From VXYK01 sp965214565 (GTDB taxonomy: Bacteria; Actinomycetota; Acidimicrobiia; Acidimicrobiales; Aldehydirespiratoraceae), in assembly GCA_965214565.1 (NCBI GenBank), contig OZ243951.1, forward strand, positions 1,550,001 through 1,614,000: 64,000 bases of DNA. The letters run 5' to 3'. Position numbers and translations under genes: made by a program. Shown in pieces: positions 26,643-36,416 of this stretch (the first letter of the stretch is position 1; the number at the start of each line of letters is the position of its first letter). Under the pieces are notes generated by a model. The model saw only the letters and a program-made list of their open reading frames with translations. It did no database searches and was not told where the DNA came from.

Positions 26643-27247
26643 GCGGCCGTCTGATCGTGTTTGAAGGGATCGACGGATCAGGCAAGTCCACCCAGATCCG
26701 CAGGTTCGCCCAAGGCCACGATTTTGACGTCACTTTCCAGTTCGGGGCCACGGAGGTGGGTGGAGCGATCCGTTCGATCCTCCTTGATCCGACCAACGGC
26801 CATCTCGATGATCGCACCGAAGCCCTATTGATCATCGCCGACAAGGCCCAGCATGTGAGCGAGATCGTGCGCCCTGCTCTCGACAGCGGACGCACCGTCC
26901 TCTCGGATCGCTACTGTGCTTCGACTCTTGCGTACCAGGGTTACGGCCGCGGCCTCGACTTGCGACTCCTCGAGGAGATGATGTGTTTCGCCACCCAGGG
27001 ATTGGAGCCGGACCTGACGGTGCTGCTCGATCTCGATGTCGGCGCCGCGAGCGAGCGCTTGGGTGATCAGCACGACCGCATCGAGAGTACCGGTTTCGAG
27101 TTCTTTCAGCGGGTCAGAGACGGCTACCTTGCGCTCGTCGCGCAAAACTCCGACTCCTGGGTCGTGATCGATGCTGACGGGTCCGTCGATGAAGTATCCG
27201 CCCGTGTTGCGTCGGTGGTCGATGATTGGCTGTCTCGGAACCCATGA
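26639..27247 (+). CDS. tmk: Thymidylate kinase
   Basis: 202 residues. P-loop FEGIDGSGKSTQI, the DR(Y/H) motif LSDRYCASTLAYQGYGRG, and the LID-region ASERLGDQHDRIES. It phosphorylates dTMP to dTDP. GTG start within the MFS stop codon context, and its TGA overlaps the ATG of the following clamp-loader gene; tmk-holB adjacency is a standard arrangement. Confidence 0.95.
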   Translation: MSGRLIVFEGIDGSGKSTQIRRFAQGHDFDVTFQFGATEVGGAIRSILLDPTNGHLDDRTEALLIIADKAQHVSEIVRPALDSGRTVLSDRYCASTLAYQGYGRGLDLRLLEEMMCFATQGLEPDLTVLLDLDVGAASERLGDQHDRIESTGFEFFQRVRDGYLALVAQNSDSWVVIDADGSVDEVSARVASVVDDWLSRNP

Positions 27248-28326
27248 CGACTGATCCGTGGGAGTCGCTGATCGGGCAAGCAGATGCCGCGCGCCGTTTG
27301 GGTGCCGCGGTTTTGTCGCCGGTTCATGCCTACCTGTTCGTCGGCCCTGCAGGTGTCGGCAAGCGCCTGGCTGCGCAGATTTTTGCTGGAGAGTTGCTGG
27401 CCGATGCCGACCCCACCGGTGCGAGTAGGCACCGGCGCTTGGCACTGCACTCAACCCATGCCGACGTCGTCGTCTTCGCCCCGAAGGGCAACAACCTGCG
27501 CCTCGGTTCGCGCAGCGACCCGGGTGAGATCCCGGCGATTATCGGTGAGGCGTCGCGGTCACCGACTGAGGGCACCCGCAAAGTGGTCGTCGTCGAGGAG
27601 TTCCAGTCGGCGGACGCCCCGGCCTCCTCCGCGTTGCTGAAACTGGTGGAGGAGCCGCCGCTGACGACGATCTTTGTGCTGTTGGCCAGCGATGTGCCGC
27701 CGCATCAGGCGACGATCGAGTCGCGCTGTCTGCGGGTAGATTTCTCGCCCGTCAGTGCCGAGGCCATCGCGGAGGCGCTGGTCGTAGAAGATCTGGCCGA
27801 TGCTGAACGTGCGCAAGTCGTGGCGGCGGCGGCGAACGGCAGCGTCGACCGGGCGCGCCTTCTGGTACTCGATGAGCGACTGGCTTTGCGCCGTGATACT
27901 TGGTGGTCGGTCCCGGACCGTCTCGATGGCTCCGGTGCCGCGGTTGCGGTGCTGGTCGACGAACTCAGGGGTCTGATCGAAGACGCGGCCGCGGTCAAGG
28001 ATGCTCAGCACAAGCGCGAGCTTGAGGAATTGGCCCAGCGGGAAGAGCAGATGGGGACCCGCGGCTCCGGTCGTCGCGCCCTCGAGACCCAACAGCGGCG
28101 TGAGCTCCGTCAGTTCCGTACCGAGGAACTCCGGTTCGGTTTCGCCACGCTGGCGTCGCGCTACCGCGAGATGGTCCTGTTGGACGAGGGAGTCGACGAG
28201 GGTTCCGAGGCAACCCTCGAAGCCGTGGATCACCTGGCCAAAAGCACGGATTCGTTGGTCCGCAACCCTAACGAGTCCCTGCTGTTGCAGGCACTGCTGC
28301 TGAAACTGTCCCCCCTCGACAGATAG
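27244..28326 (+). CDS. holB: DNA polymerase III delta' subunit (clamp loader)
   Basis: 360 residues from the ATG that overlaps the tmk stop; an upstream in-frame start is inside tmk and is rejected. AAA+ elements: SLIGQADAARRLGAAV, Walker A FVGPAGVGKRLAA, KVVVVEEFQSADAPASSALLKLVEEPP. The zinc-binding CxxC set seen in DnaX is missing, as usual in actinobacterial delta'. The C-terminal third is a charged helical part (ELEELAQREEQMGTRGSGRR). It loads the sliding clamp at the replication fork. Confidence 0.93.
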   Translation: MTTDPWESLIGQADAARRLGAAVLSPVHAYLFVGPAGVGKRLAAQIFAGELLADADPTGASRHRRLALHSTHADVVVFAPKGNNLRLGSRSDPGEIPAIIGEASRSPTEGTRKVVVVEEFQSADAPASSALLKLVEEPPLTTIFVLLASDVPPHQATIESRCLRVDFSPVSAEAIAEALVVEDLADAERAQVVAAAANGSVDRARLLVLDERLALRRDTWWSVPDRLDGSGAAVAVLVDELRGLIEDAAAVKDAQHKRELEELAQREEQMGTRGSGRRALETQQRRELRQFRTEELRFGFATLASRYREMVLLDEGVDEGSEATLEAVDHLAKSTDSLVRNPNESLLLQALLLKLSPLDR

Positions 28327-28393
28327 GAGAGGGCAGCCTTTACGGTATTTCGCCGTGGAAGGGCTGCGGTAGATTGGTACCTTTCGGTGTCTT

Positions 28394-28466
28394 GCCCGAG
28401 TAGCTCAGTCGGTAGAGCGACGCTCTCGTAAAGCGTAGGTCAGGAGTTCAATCCTCCTCTCGGGCT
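28394..28466 (+). tRNA. tRNA-Thr (anticodon CGU)
   Basis: 73-base cloverleaf: acceptor GCCCGAG/CTCGGGC, D arm with AGCTCAGTCGGTAGAGC, anticodon stem ACGCT/AGCGT around loop CTCGTAA, T arm with GTTCAATCC. Reads ACG codons. The CCA is not encoded. Confidence 0.95.
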
Positions 28467-28510
28467 CGTTTTCTGCTCAACGCAAGCACCTTGGGTTTAC
28501 ACTGACGAAC

Positions 28511-28639
28511 ATGACTTTCGCTGTTGTTTGGCACTTCTGGATCGCAGTCCCGCTCGCCTTCGGGGCCGTCGTGGCCGTGATCGCGACGATCGTGGGTTAC
28601 CTCAACAAGGTCACCGCCACCCGTTACCCCCGAGACTGA
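28511..28639 (+). CDS. Small single-span membrane protein, 42 residues
   Basis: MTFAVVWHFWIAVPLAFGAV with a following VAVIATIVGYL forms one long hydrophobic helix; the C-terminus is short and basic (NKVTATRYPRD). It lies just after tRNA-Thr and 13 bases before the metalloprotease gene, so it is probably co-transcribed with it. I recall similar small proteins at this place in related actinobacteria, but that is memory, not a search. Function unknown. Confidence 0.6.
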   Translation: MTFAVVWHFWIAVPLAFGAVVAVIATIVGYLNKVTATRYPRD

Positions 28640-28652
28640 ACAGGACGACCCG

Positions 28653-29726
28653 GTGTCAACGGATCCCGTCGACTGGGACGTCGCCAAGAACGTCGCGTAC
28701 AAGACTGCGGGCCGTGACCCCTACCAAGCGGCGCATTATCGCGCAGGTCTCGAGGAGGACTTCGACCGCTACACAGCCCAAGCCGAGGAACTCGTTGCGC
28801 AGTGCACCGGCCTGCGTTCGCTCAGCGGCAATGCCCGTGGGCGGGTAACCGACCGCAAAGGCTGGATCGACGCGAATCTGGCATCGTTCCAGCGGCTTCT
28901 GCGACCGGTCGTCACCAAGCTGGGAGATCAGATCGACGAAAGCGCCATGCGCGGATTGGGGGGCAAGATCGCCGGTGCGGAACTCGGGGTGATGCTCGGC
29001 TGGATGTCGAAGCGGGTCCTCGGCCAGTACGACCTTCTGGTGATCGAGGACGAGAACCCCGATGAGCAGGACATCGTCTACTACGTGGCGCCCAACGTGC
29101 TGTCACTGGAACGCCGCTACGCCTTCCCGCCCCAGGAGTTCCGACTGTGGTTGGCGTTGCACGAGGTGACCCATCGGGCACAGTTCACGGGCGTGCCGTG
29201 GATGCGACAGCATTTTCTGGGGTTGGTCGAGTCGACGATGGACAGCCTAGATCCCGACCCGAAGCGGGTTGTGGAGGCTGTCTCCAGGCTGCTCGAGGCC
29301 CGCCGGCGCGGCGAGGACATCATGGGCCAGGGCGGCGTGATGGGCCTGTTCGCCTCGGACGAGCAACTTGTGGTGATCAACGAGGTGGCGGGTCTGATGA
29401 GCCTTCTTGAGGGCCACGGCGATGTGACGATGGACCGGGCGGGCCTGGGCCTTGTGCCCTCCGCACCCCGTTTTGCCCGGGTGCTCCGCAACCGGCGTCA
29501 GAATGTGCGGGGTTTCGCCAGGGTGTTTCAGAGGCTCTCGGGGCTCGAGGCTAAAATGAAGCAGTACGCCGAAGGGGAGCACTTCATTGCGGTGGTCGAG
29601 AGCCACGGTGGGGCTGAACTGCTTGATCGGGCTTGGGCTGACCCCGCCAATGTCCCCTCGATCGCCGAGATCCGCGACCCGGAACTGTGGATCGCTCGGG
29701 TGTCTTCGGTCAACGCTGCGGCTTGA
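28653..29726 (+). CDS. Zinc-dependent metalloprotease-like protein, DUF2342 (F420-biosynthesis-associated family)
   Basis: 357 residues. The zincin motif H170-E-V-T-H174 lies in LALHEVTHRAQFTGVPWMR, followed by VESTMDSLD and FNEVAGLMSLLEGHGDVTMDR-type helices (here INEVAGLMSLLEGHGDVTMD) giving the third ligand region. The family is known by phylogenetic profile with F420 producers; no reaction is established. Its place directly before tilS is conserved in actinobacteria. Confidence 0.88.
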   Translation: MSTDPVDWDVAKNVAYKTAGRDPYQAAHYRAGLEEDFDRYTAQAEELVAQCTGLRSLSGNARGRVTDRKGWIDANLASFQRLLRPVVTKLGDQIDESAMRGLGGKIAGAELGVMLGWMSKRVLGQYDLLVIEDENPDEQDIVYYVAPNVLSLERRYAFPPQEFRLWLALHEVTHRAQFTGVPWMRQHFLGLVESTMDSLDPDPKRVVEAVSRLLEARRRGEDIMGQGGVMGLFASDEQLVVINEVAGLMSLLEGHGDVTMDRAGLGLVPSAPRFARVLRNRRQNVRGFARVFQRLSGLEAKMKQYAEGEHFIAVVESHGGAELLDRAWADPANVPSIAEIRDPELWIARVSSVNAAA

Positions 29727-29729
29727 ACG

Positions 29730-30626
29730 ATGGACACCGCAGAGCTTCTGGCTCGCTGTGACTTCGGTACCGTCTGTGATTTCGGTGGGAACCGTGAGCT
29801 TGCGCTGGCGGTGAGTGGTGGTGCTGACAGCACCGCTATGGCCCTGCTCGCGGCGCAAGCGGGCCGGTCGTTCACGATCTGGCACGTGGACCACGGCATT
29901 CGCGATGCCGGCGCCACTGAAGCCGAGGTCGTGGAGAAGCTTGCGTCGTCGTTGGGCGCGCCGTTCGAGCTGCGGCGGCTCAGTCTGAGTGACGGCCCGG
30001 ATCTCGAGGCTCGGGCACGGGAGGCTCGATACGCCGCGCTGCCAACCGATGTGTGCGTGGCCCACACGGCCGACGACCGGGCCGAGACGGTACTGCTCAA
30101 CCTCTTGCGCGGCGCGGGTCTGGCCGGAGTGGCTGCCCCGTTCTCCCGCGTGCGTCGCCCGATTCTCGGCCTGCGCCGGGCCGAGACCCGCGCAGTTTGC
30201 GAATCAGCAGCGGTTGAGGTGGTTGACGACCCGATGAACGACGACCCGCGTTTCGCCCGTGTCGCAGTGCGAAATCGTCTGATGCCGTTGGCCACAGAAG
30301 CTTTAGGAAGAGACCCGGTTCCCTTGCTGAATCGCCACGCCGATCTCGTCGCGGATGCACTCGCTGTCATTCAAGGCGCCGCTGCCGCGCTCGACCCGAC
30401 CGACACCGCAGCGCTGCGCGACGCCCCGCGAGCAGTCGCCTCAGAAGCGCTGCGGCAATGGATGATGTCTGAGACCGGTTCCCCGACTGCAGTTGACGCC
30501 GCTTCGATTGATCGGGTCATGGCTGTGGTGGACGGCACGCACCGAGCGACCGAGGTCGAGGGCGGCTACCGAGTAGCACGAACCGCCGGCCGTCTCCGCC
30601 TCCAAATCCCGACCGACGGCTCCTGA
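29730..30626 (+). CDS. tilS: tRNA(Ile)-lysidine synthase
   Basis: 298 residues. PP-loop motif LALAVSGGADSTAMALL, then VDHGIRDAGATEAE and VAHTADDRAETVLLNLLRGAG. It attaches lysine to C34 of the CAU-anticodon tRNA-Ile so that AUA is read as Ile. It lacks the extended C-terminal domain of the E. coli enzyme, like other short actinobacterial forms. In most actinobacteria hpt follows directly; here the Wadjet operon comes between. Confidence 0.93.
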   Translation: MDTAELLARCDFGTVCDFGGNRELALAVSGGADSTAMALLAAQAGRSFTIWHVDHGIRDAGATEAEVVEKLASSLGAPFELRRLSLSDGPDLEARAREARYAALPTDVCVAHTADDRAETVLLNLLRGAGLAGVAAPFSRVRRPILGLRRAETRAVCESAAVEVVDDPMNDDPRFARVAVRNRLMPLATEALGRDPVPLLNRHADLVADALAVIQGAAAALDPTDTAALRDAPRAVASEALRQWMMSETGSPTAVDAASIDRVMAVVDGTHRATEVEGGYRVARTAGRLRLQIPTDGS

Positions 30627-30684
30627 CGTCTTATCGGTGCGTTCCGGGCGCTTGTTGCCTTGTGGCCCTTGTACTGTGTCGGCG

Positions 30685-33600
30685 ATGGCTGTCTTGGAGA
30701 TGAGCGAACCGGGCGACGCCGCCGGGAACTCGTCCGCGCGTTGGCGGCTGCACCGAGCCGGGATCGTGAACGTCTACCAGTACGACAACGAGGTGCTGCA
30801 TTTCGGCGGGGGACGGTTACTGCTGCGCGGTGTGAACGGCTCGGGCAAGTCAACTGCGATGAATATGCTGCTGCCGTTCTTGTTGACAGCCAAGCAGAGA
30901 GGGATCGACGCCGCCGGGGAACAGACTGGGGTCCTCAGGTCGTGGATGCTCAACGGACGTGACGACTCCCAACCGGTCGGCTACCTCTGGATCGAATTCG
31001 AACGTTTCGGCGAGCACCTCGCCTGCGGGTGCGGCATCAGAGCCAATCGTGCTTCTGGCACCGTGACCACCTGGTGGTTCGTCACTTCACAGCGCCCCGG
31101 CATTGACTTCGGGTTCGTTGGAAGAGGCAAGGTTCCCGTCACCGTCGACGGCCTCCGGGCCCTTCTTGGCGAGGGAGAGGTCTTCAGTGAGGGCAAGCGC
31201 CGCGAGTACCGTCGCGAGATCGAGCGGAGGTTGTTCGGGGGCGCCTCCATCGACCAACACATTGATTTGATCCACCTGGCGCGCGACCCACGGGTCGGCG
31301 ACCGGATCGACCTCGAACTCCCGCAACGACTCGTCGATGCGCTTCCGCAGCTTTCTGAGCAGGCGTTGGCGGAAGCGGCCCAGCCCCTTGACGACTTGGA
31401 GGAACACCGCCGTAATGTCACAGATCTGAAGCGGACCGTGTCGGCCGTCGACGGGCTGCTCGACGTCTACCGAGCCTACGGAACCGGCGATCTGCGACGC
31501 CGGATGACCGAGGGTGCCGCACAACTCGACGAGTTGCGTCGCAGAGTCCGCGAGGAGAAGGCAGCACATCGGGTTGCCCAAGAAGCTGATGCCGCAGTCG
31601 AGCACTCTGACGGAGAGATCGCCCGGTTGGAGCGTGAGGTCAAACGGCTCGAGAGCGAGATATCCGCGCTCGAGGAGTCTCAGGCATACAAGTCCGGAAA
31701 GCAGCTGACTCCCCTTGAGAACCTTGTGCGCGATCTCGACCGCCAGGTCGCAAAGGCCGAAGAGCGTGTAGCGGCATCCAAGGAGCGAGCGGAAGGTGAA
31801 GGTGTCCAGGTCTCAACCGAGCAGACGCGCAGCAGGGGCGACCTTCAGCAGTTGAACGACGCTTTGGCAGACGCAACCCGACTGGCCGTGCGCTGTCGTC
31901 TGGACAGTCGCCCGACGAGTTTCACCCAGATATCGGAGACAGCCCTTGCACTCGAAACCACCCAACCGGCTGTGCCTTTCGACGCGGGAACCGTCGAACG
32001 CAGCCTCTACGAAGCGGAAGGAGCTGCCACCCGACGCCGCGGCGAACTCGCCGAGGTCGAGGAGGGTCGCAGGCGGCTGGACGAAACCGTCGAACAGCAA
32101 CGCCGTGCCGATGAAGCACAGCAGCACGCAGAAGCGGCTGCGCAGCGCGCTGCCGCCTCCGTAACAGAGCGCACCCGAGCCCTGGAGCAGGCACAGCTTG
32201 AATGGGTCGGGCAGGCCCGGCTCTGGGGATCGGGGATCGTCCCTCTGCTGCAGGCAGACGGCTTGGAGTCTCCCGCGGCGAACGCCCTCGTCGATCCCGA
32301 GGGAGCAGCCGTCTCCCCTGAGAACTTGAAGGCCGAGTTGGACTTAACCGCGCTCGCCCTGGTGAATGCCCGAGTCGAAGCTGTCGCCGGGTGCGAGCAC
32401 CGATTGGCAGCTCAACAAGCCGTCTGCGCGCAGGCGGAGTCAGTGGTAGACGAGCTCGCTGCCCGAAGTGAACCCGAACCGCCCCGTTTCGGGTGGCAGG
32501 TGCGCGCCGACCACTGCCTGGCCGACCTGATCGACTTCGAACCCTCCTTGGACGACGAACGAAGAGCCGGGCTCGAAGCCGCGCTGGAAGCTTCGGGGCT
32601 CTTATCGGCCCGGTTGTCTGGGAAGGGTGTCGAGTTGCTGAGCGGCGATCTTGTGGCCATCGCATACACAGAGATCCCGAATCCTCTGAGCAGCCTCCTT
32701 TGCGTGGCAGTCCCAGACCGGCTCGCCGCGGTCGTGGATGCTAGCCATGTTGCCAAGCTCCTCGACTCGATTTCAGCTGACGCATCCGCCGGGTCTGCCA
32801 CCGCTGCTGCAGTTGACGGCACCTTCCGGGTCGGTGCGCTCCAAGGTCGACACCAAAAGGAGCAAGCCGAGTTCATCGGTGCAGCCGCCCGCCGCGACGC
32901 GCTCGAACGCGACCGACGCGCAGCCGCCGAAGTTCTGAAACAGGCCCGGGCCGTGCTCAACGCCACGCAAACAGAACTTGCTGCTCTGGAAGGCTCCCGT
33001 GAAGTTGCGATCCAGATGCAGGCTGACATCCCCGACACCTCTGCGATCGAAACGGCAACAGGCGCCCTTGAGGCCGCGATCGCTGCAGAAGAGGAAGCCA
33101 CAACGACGAGACTGGACGCTGCCGTGAGGGTGTCGGAAGCGGAGCGGGAAGCGGCCGCAGCAGCCGACGAGCTGCAGCGGCGTGCCGTTTCCTTGGGTCT
33201 GCCCAGCGATCCCGACGGCCTCAAGTCTTTCGGGGAAGACCTGAAAGAGCTAGCGACAACCCTGGAGCGTTGCCGCGCCCGGACCGTTGCCACCGCCAGA
33301 TCAACAGCCGCCTGCTCACAAGCCGCGCAGCGATGGCGCACCGCTGTAGAAGACCTGCGCAAAGAGCAAACCGAACTGAAGGAGACCAGCGACGAGCGTG
33401 AACGCCAGAACGACAGGCTCGCCACCATCAGAGACAGCATCGGCGAGGAATACCAGAGAATTGTTGAGAGACGAGATCGTTGCCGAACCGAGAAAGGCAC
33501 GGCAGACACTGGTCTTTCGACTGTTCGCAATGATCAGCGTTCCGCTATAGAACGCCGCGCCCGCTCTAAGAATGAGGCAGAGCGCTCCACAGAAGTTCGG

Positions 33601-34812
33601 GAGCAGACCGAAAGGGAATGTGAGGCGGTGCGCCAGTCGTTGGCTGATGCAGCAGCAACCCCCGGACTTCTCGACGCCTTGACGCCCGCTGACGACTCAA
33701 GATCTGCCGAACAGGTCGTGTCGCACCAGCCCGGCCCCGAAGGGTTGAGAGGAATGCTCACAGGCCTCGAACAACTGCTGGCCGGGCCCGACGACAGAAC
33801 CCCGGTTGACACCGCCGACGTTTTTGTCAATGTCGACGTCAACAGCGTCTACCAGTCGCTCCGGCAGCGTCGAGACACACTCGGTGCCGGTTGGGACGCC
33901 GAGATCCGCCAACCCGCTGAGCCGACCCTGCCGATTTCCGTCTATGTCTCTGGCCCGCTTGGGCGGGCACCTTTGGCCCGAGCAGCGCAGGCAGCCTCCG
34001 AGCAGCACCGCCAACTGGCCGGGCTGCTCGACCAGAAACAGGCCGAGGCACTGCGCGGACTGCTGCAGGGACTGATCGCCACTGAGATCGCCGAGAAGGT
34101 GCATGCCTCCGAGGGTTTCGTCGAGTTCATGAACGAGCGCCTCGCCAGTGTCACGACCGCGCACGATGTGGGCGCCCGGCTTCGTTGGCGGCTCTCCCCC
34201 GAACTCGACGCGCCCACTGCCCGCATGGTCGAACTGCTCACAAAACGTCCAGACCTCCGGCTCGAAGGCGACCAGCAAGAACTGCGAGCCCTCCTCTCAG
34301 AACGTCTCGCCGAAGCCCGGCTGCAAGACCCGGAGGGCCCCTACCGGCAACTGATCGCCGAAGCGCTCGACTACAAGCAGTGGTACGAGATGTCGGTGAT
34401 GGTGCAACGCAGTGATGGGAAGGAGGCCCGCCTGAGCCGCAGAACACCATTGTCGGAGGGAGAGAAGAAGATCCTCACCTACCTGACACTGTTCGCAGCG
34501 GTTGCTGCGTCATACGACGCCCTCGCCGCCCAGAGCGCGAGCCCCGAGACAGATTGGGGCGGCATCGCCAAATTCGTTCTCCTAGACGACGCTTTCGCCA
34601 AAGTCTCAGAGGACAACCATGCGGACCTCTTCGGCATCATTGTAGACCTTGACTTGGATCTGATAGCTACCAGCGAGCGCCTCTGGGGCACCCATCACAC
34701 TGTGCCTCAACTCGCGATCACAGAGGTAGTCCGAGACTCGGACCTGAAGACGATCCTGCTCGAGCAGTATCATTGGGACGGTGCCGTGTTGGCGCCGCGG
34801 CCGGGACAGTGA
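30685..34812 (+). CDS. jetC: Wadjet JetC: SMC/MksB-like ATPase (TIGR02680 type)
   Basis: 1375 residues. Head: Walker A RGVNGSGKSTAMN (Lys55), then two long charged helical arms (about 250-450 and 740-1080, for example LERLRREVKRLESEISALEE-type heptads) around a hinge-like centre near 600-720. The C-terminal head has the ABC signature LSEGEKKILTYLTLFAA (Leu1256) and Walker B KFVLLDDAFAKVSEDN. In Wadjet the JetABC complex extrudes DNA loops on small circular plasmids and JetD cuts them. Start chosen at ATG 30685; ATG 30700 is possible. The gene lies first in the operon rather than third. Confidence 0.93.
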   Translation: MAVLEMSEPGDAAGNSSARWRLHRAGIVNVYQYDNEVLHFGGGRLLLRGVNGSGKSTAMNMLLPFLLTAKQRGIDAAGEQTGVLRSWMLNGRDDSQPVGYLWIEFERFGEHLACGCGIRANRASGTVTTWWFVTSQRPGIDFGFVGRGKVPVTVDGLRALLGEGEVFSEGKRREYRREIERRLFGGASIDQHIDLIHLARDPRVGDRIDLELPQRLVDALPQLSEQALAEAAQPLDDLEEHRRNVTDLKRTVSAVDGLLDVYRAYGTGDLRRRMTEGAAQLDELRRRVREEKAAHRVAQEADAAVEHSDGEIARLEREVKRLESEISALEESQAYKSGKQLTPLENLVRDLDRQVAKAEERVAASKERAEGEGVQVSTEQTRSRGDLQQLNDALADATRLAVRCRLDSRPTSFTQISETALALETTQPAVPFDAGTVERSLYEAEGAATRRRGELAEVEEGRRRLDETVEQQRRADEAQQHAEAAAQRAAASVTERTRALEQAQLEWVGQARLWGSGIVPLLQADGLESPAANALVDPEGAAVSPENLKAELDLTALALVNARVEAVAGCEHRLAAQQAVCAQAESVVDELAARSEPEPPRFGWQVRADHCLADLIDFEPSLDDERRAGLEAALEASGLLSARLSGKGVELLSGDLVAIAYTEIPNPLSSLLCVAVPDRLAAVVDASHVAKLLDSISADASAGSATAAAVDGTFRVGALQGRHQKEQAEFIGAAARRDALERDRRAAAEVLKQARAVLNATQTELAALEGSREVAIQMQADIPDTSAIETATGALEAAIAAEEEATTTRLDAAVRVSEAEREAAAAADELQRRAVSLGLPSDPDGLKSFGEDLKELATTLERCRARTVATARSTAACSQAAQRWRTAVEDLRKEQTELKETSDERERQNDRLATIRDSIGEEYQRIVERRDRCRTEKGTADTGLSTVRNDQRSAIERRARSKNEAERSTEVREQTERECEAVRQSLADAAATPGLLDALTPADDSRSAEQVVSHQPGPEGLRGMLTGLEQLLAGPDDRTPVDTADVFVNVDVNSVYQSLRQRRDTLGAGWDAEIRQPAEPTLPISVYVSGPLGRAPLARAAQAASEQHRQLAGLLDQKQAEALRGLLQGLIATEIAEKVHASEGFVEFMNERLASVTTAHDVGARLRWRLSPELDAPTARMVELLTKRPDLRLEGDQQELRALLSERLAEARLQDPEGPYRQLIAEALDYKQWYEMSVMVQRSDGKEARLSRRTPLSEGEKKILTYLTLFAAVAASYDALAAQSASPETDWGGIAKFVLLDDAFAKVSEDNHADLFGIIVDLDLDLIATSERLWGTHHTVPQLAITEVVRDSDLKTILLEQYHWDGAVLAPRPGQ

Positions 34813-36416
34813 CCCCCTCCCGGTCAGGTGACGCAGGCCCGGAACCAGGGGCCGACCGTAGTATTACCGACAACGAAAGCGAGCAGTACCGGGCCAGGCA
34901 GCTGTTCAGTTACCTGACAAGCCCGGAATGGCAGGAGTATCGGAGGATCCTCAGCGTGTTCGCCGGCACGTTCTTCACCGATTTCACGGCTGAGGACACA
35001 TCTGCCCACCCGGCCCTGGCCGCAGCCGGAATCGACCCGGATGTGGTTGCCAACCGGCTCGAGAGCCTGTGCCGCTGGGGAAACCTGACTCGGTCCTCCT
35101 CGGTGGGAACCCCGACGAGCCTCGATGACTACTACCGCCGAAGCAACCGTTATCTCATCACCCGTGCCGGCCAGGAGGTGTATGAACTGTCAGAGGGCAT
35201 CCTGACGACCGTCGACGAGATCGGAGATGTACAGGCCGGCCGGCTCCGCGACCTCCACCGCTCGCTCAACGAAATCGTACAACAGCTTGGTGCTGGGATC
35301 GAAGCAGACGAACTCACCGACCGGGTCAGGCACATATTCGACCTTCACGAGCGGTTCACCAGCGAATTGACCCAGTTCTTCGCGGAGCTCAACCAGTGGC
35401 AGAGCCGCTACGACCTCGACGCTCAGGAAGTCCAACTCTTCGCCACCGTGCTCGTCGGTTACGTTTCTGAAAAGTTGGTTGAGATCGAACGTATGGCCCG
35501 GCCCATTGCGCGTAGCGTCAATGATGTCCTCGAAGTGGTCGACGAACTCGTCTCCAGACTGCAGAGCGGTCTAGCAGGGCGCATAGACGACGCCGGCCTG
35601 ACCGACAGCACCAGGGTCCGCCGGCTCAAGGGCACAGACCCGAGAGACTGGGAGCATCTGGCGGGCTGGTTCCAACCACCGTCGGGACGCCCCTCCCGGT
35701 TGGACCAACTCACGCGGCAGGCGGTTGCGGCAGTGCGGACCCTGACCGCCAACGTGACCCGCTTGTCGCGTGTCGGCCTGGGCAGCGCATCTCGGCGCGC
35801 CGACTTCGTCAAGCTCGCCAGTTTCTTCAACAAGGCACCGAGCGGGGACCATGCCCACCGAATCGCCTCGGCGGCGTTCGGACTCGGCTCCTGCCGCAGT
35901 ATCGGTGGACTCTCGGTCGACGTGGATGATCCAGTAGCCACCACCACCTCCTACCGGGATGCTCCCCGCGCAGAGGTGGCAGTCACAATGAGGTTGCGCG
36001 GGGAGAAGCGGCAGCGTGGCGCAGTGTCACCGCTGCGCGACCGGAGCGCTGAACAAGAGCAGATCAAACAGCGCCGGCAGCGTGAGCGTGTGAATCGTGC
36101 ATCTGTCGCCGCGGAACTGCTGCTGTGCTCTGATGACTTCGGAAACCTCGACGGTGCATTCCTGCCCGGCGACTCCTTCGCGTTGTTGCGTGAACTGCTC
36201 AATCGTTCGTGGCACGGCTCGCCGCCAGGGGCGCCCGTTCGCTCGGTCACCTCCGACGGGATCCGTTGCGAAGTGCGCCGCACCGAGGGGTCTTGCACGG
36301 TTGTTGAATGTTCCGAAGGCAGGCTCACGTTGCACGGCTTGGAGATTACGGTTGCCTCAGCTTTGGGAACGACCGGGCTGGACCGTAGGCCCGCTCACAC
36401 AAAAGGCCGGATGTGA
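34809..36416 (+). CDS. jetA: Wadjet JetA: kleisin-like subunit, DUF2397
   Basis: 535 residues. It starts at the GTG overlapping the jetC stop (GTGA); a longer reading is inside jetC. The N-terminal winged-helix part (LFSYLTSPEWQEYRRILSVFAGTFFTDFTAEDT, then LCRWGNLTRSSSVGTPTSLDDYYRRSNRYLIT) is the DUF2397 hallmark. The middle is long helical (ELTQFFAELNQWQSRYDLDAQEVQLFATVLVGYVSEKL). The C-terminus is a small mixed domain. It bridges JetC heads in the MukBEF-like complex. Confidence 0.9.
   Translation: MTPSRSGDAGPEPGADRSITDNESEQYRARQLFSYLTSPEWQEYRRILSVFAGTFFTDFTAEDTSAHPALAAAGIDPDVVANRLESLCRWGNLTRSSSVGTPTSLDDYYRRSNRYLITRAGQEVYELSEGILTTVDEIGDVQAGRLRDLHRSLNEIVQQLGAGIEADELTDRVRHIFDLHERFTSELTQFFAELNQWQSRYDLDAQEVQLFATVLVGYVSEKLVEIERMARPIARSVNDVLEVVDELVSRLQSGLAGRIDDAGLTDSTRVRRLKGTDPRDWEHLAGWFQPPSGRPSRLDQLTRQAVAAVRTLTANVTRLSRVGLGSASRRADFVKLASFFNKAPSGDHAHRIASAAFGLGSCRSIGGLSVDVDDPVATTTSYRDAPRAEVAVTMRLRGEKRQRGAVSPLRDRSAEQEQIKQRRQRERVNRASVAAELLLCSDDFGNLDGAFLPGDSFALLRELLNRSWHGSPPGAPVRSVTSDGIRCEVRRTEGSCTVVECSEGRLTLHGLEITVASALGTTGLDRRPAHTKGRM

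Noticed and set aside
32412..33530. 372-codon Ser/Arg/Ala-rich frame on the minus strand
   Set aside because: Antisense to the jetC coiled coil; composition is that of a high-GC shadow frame.
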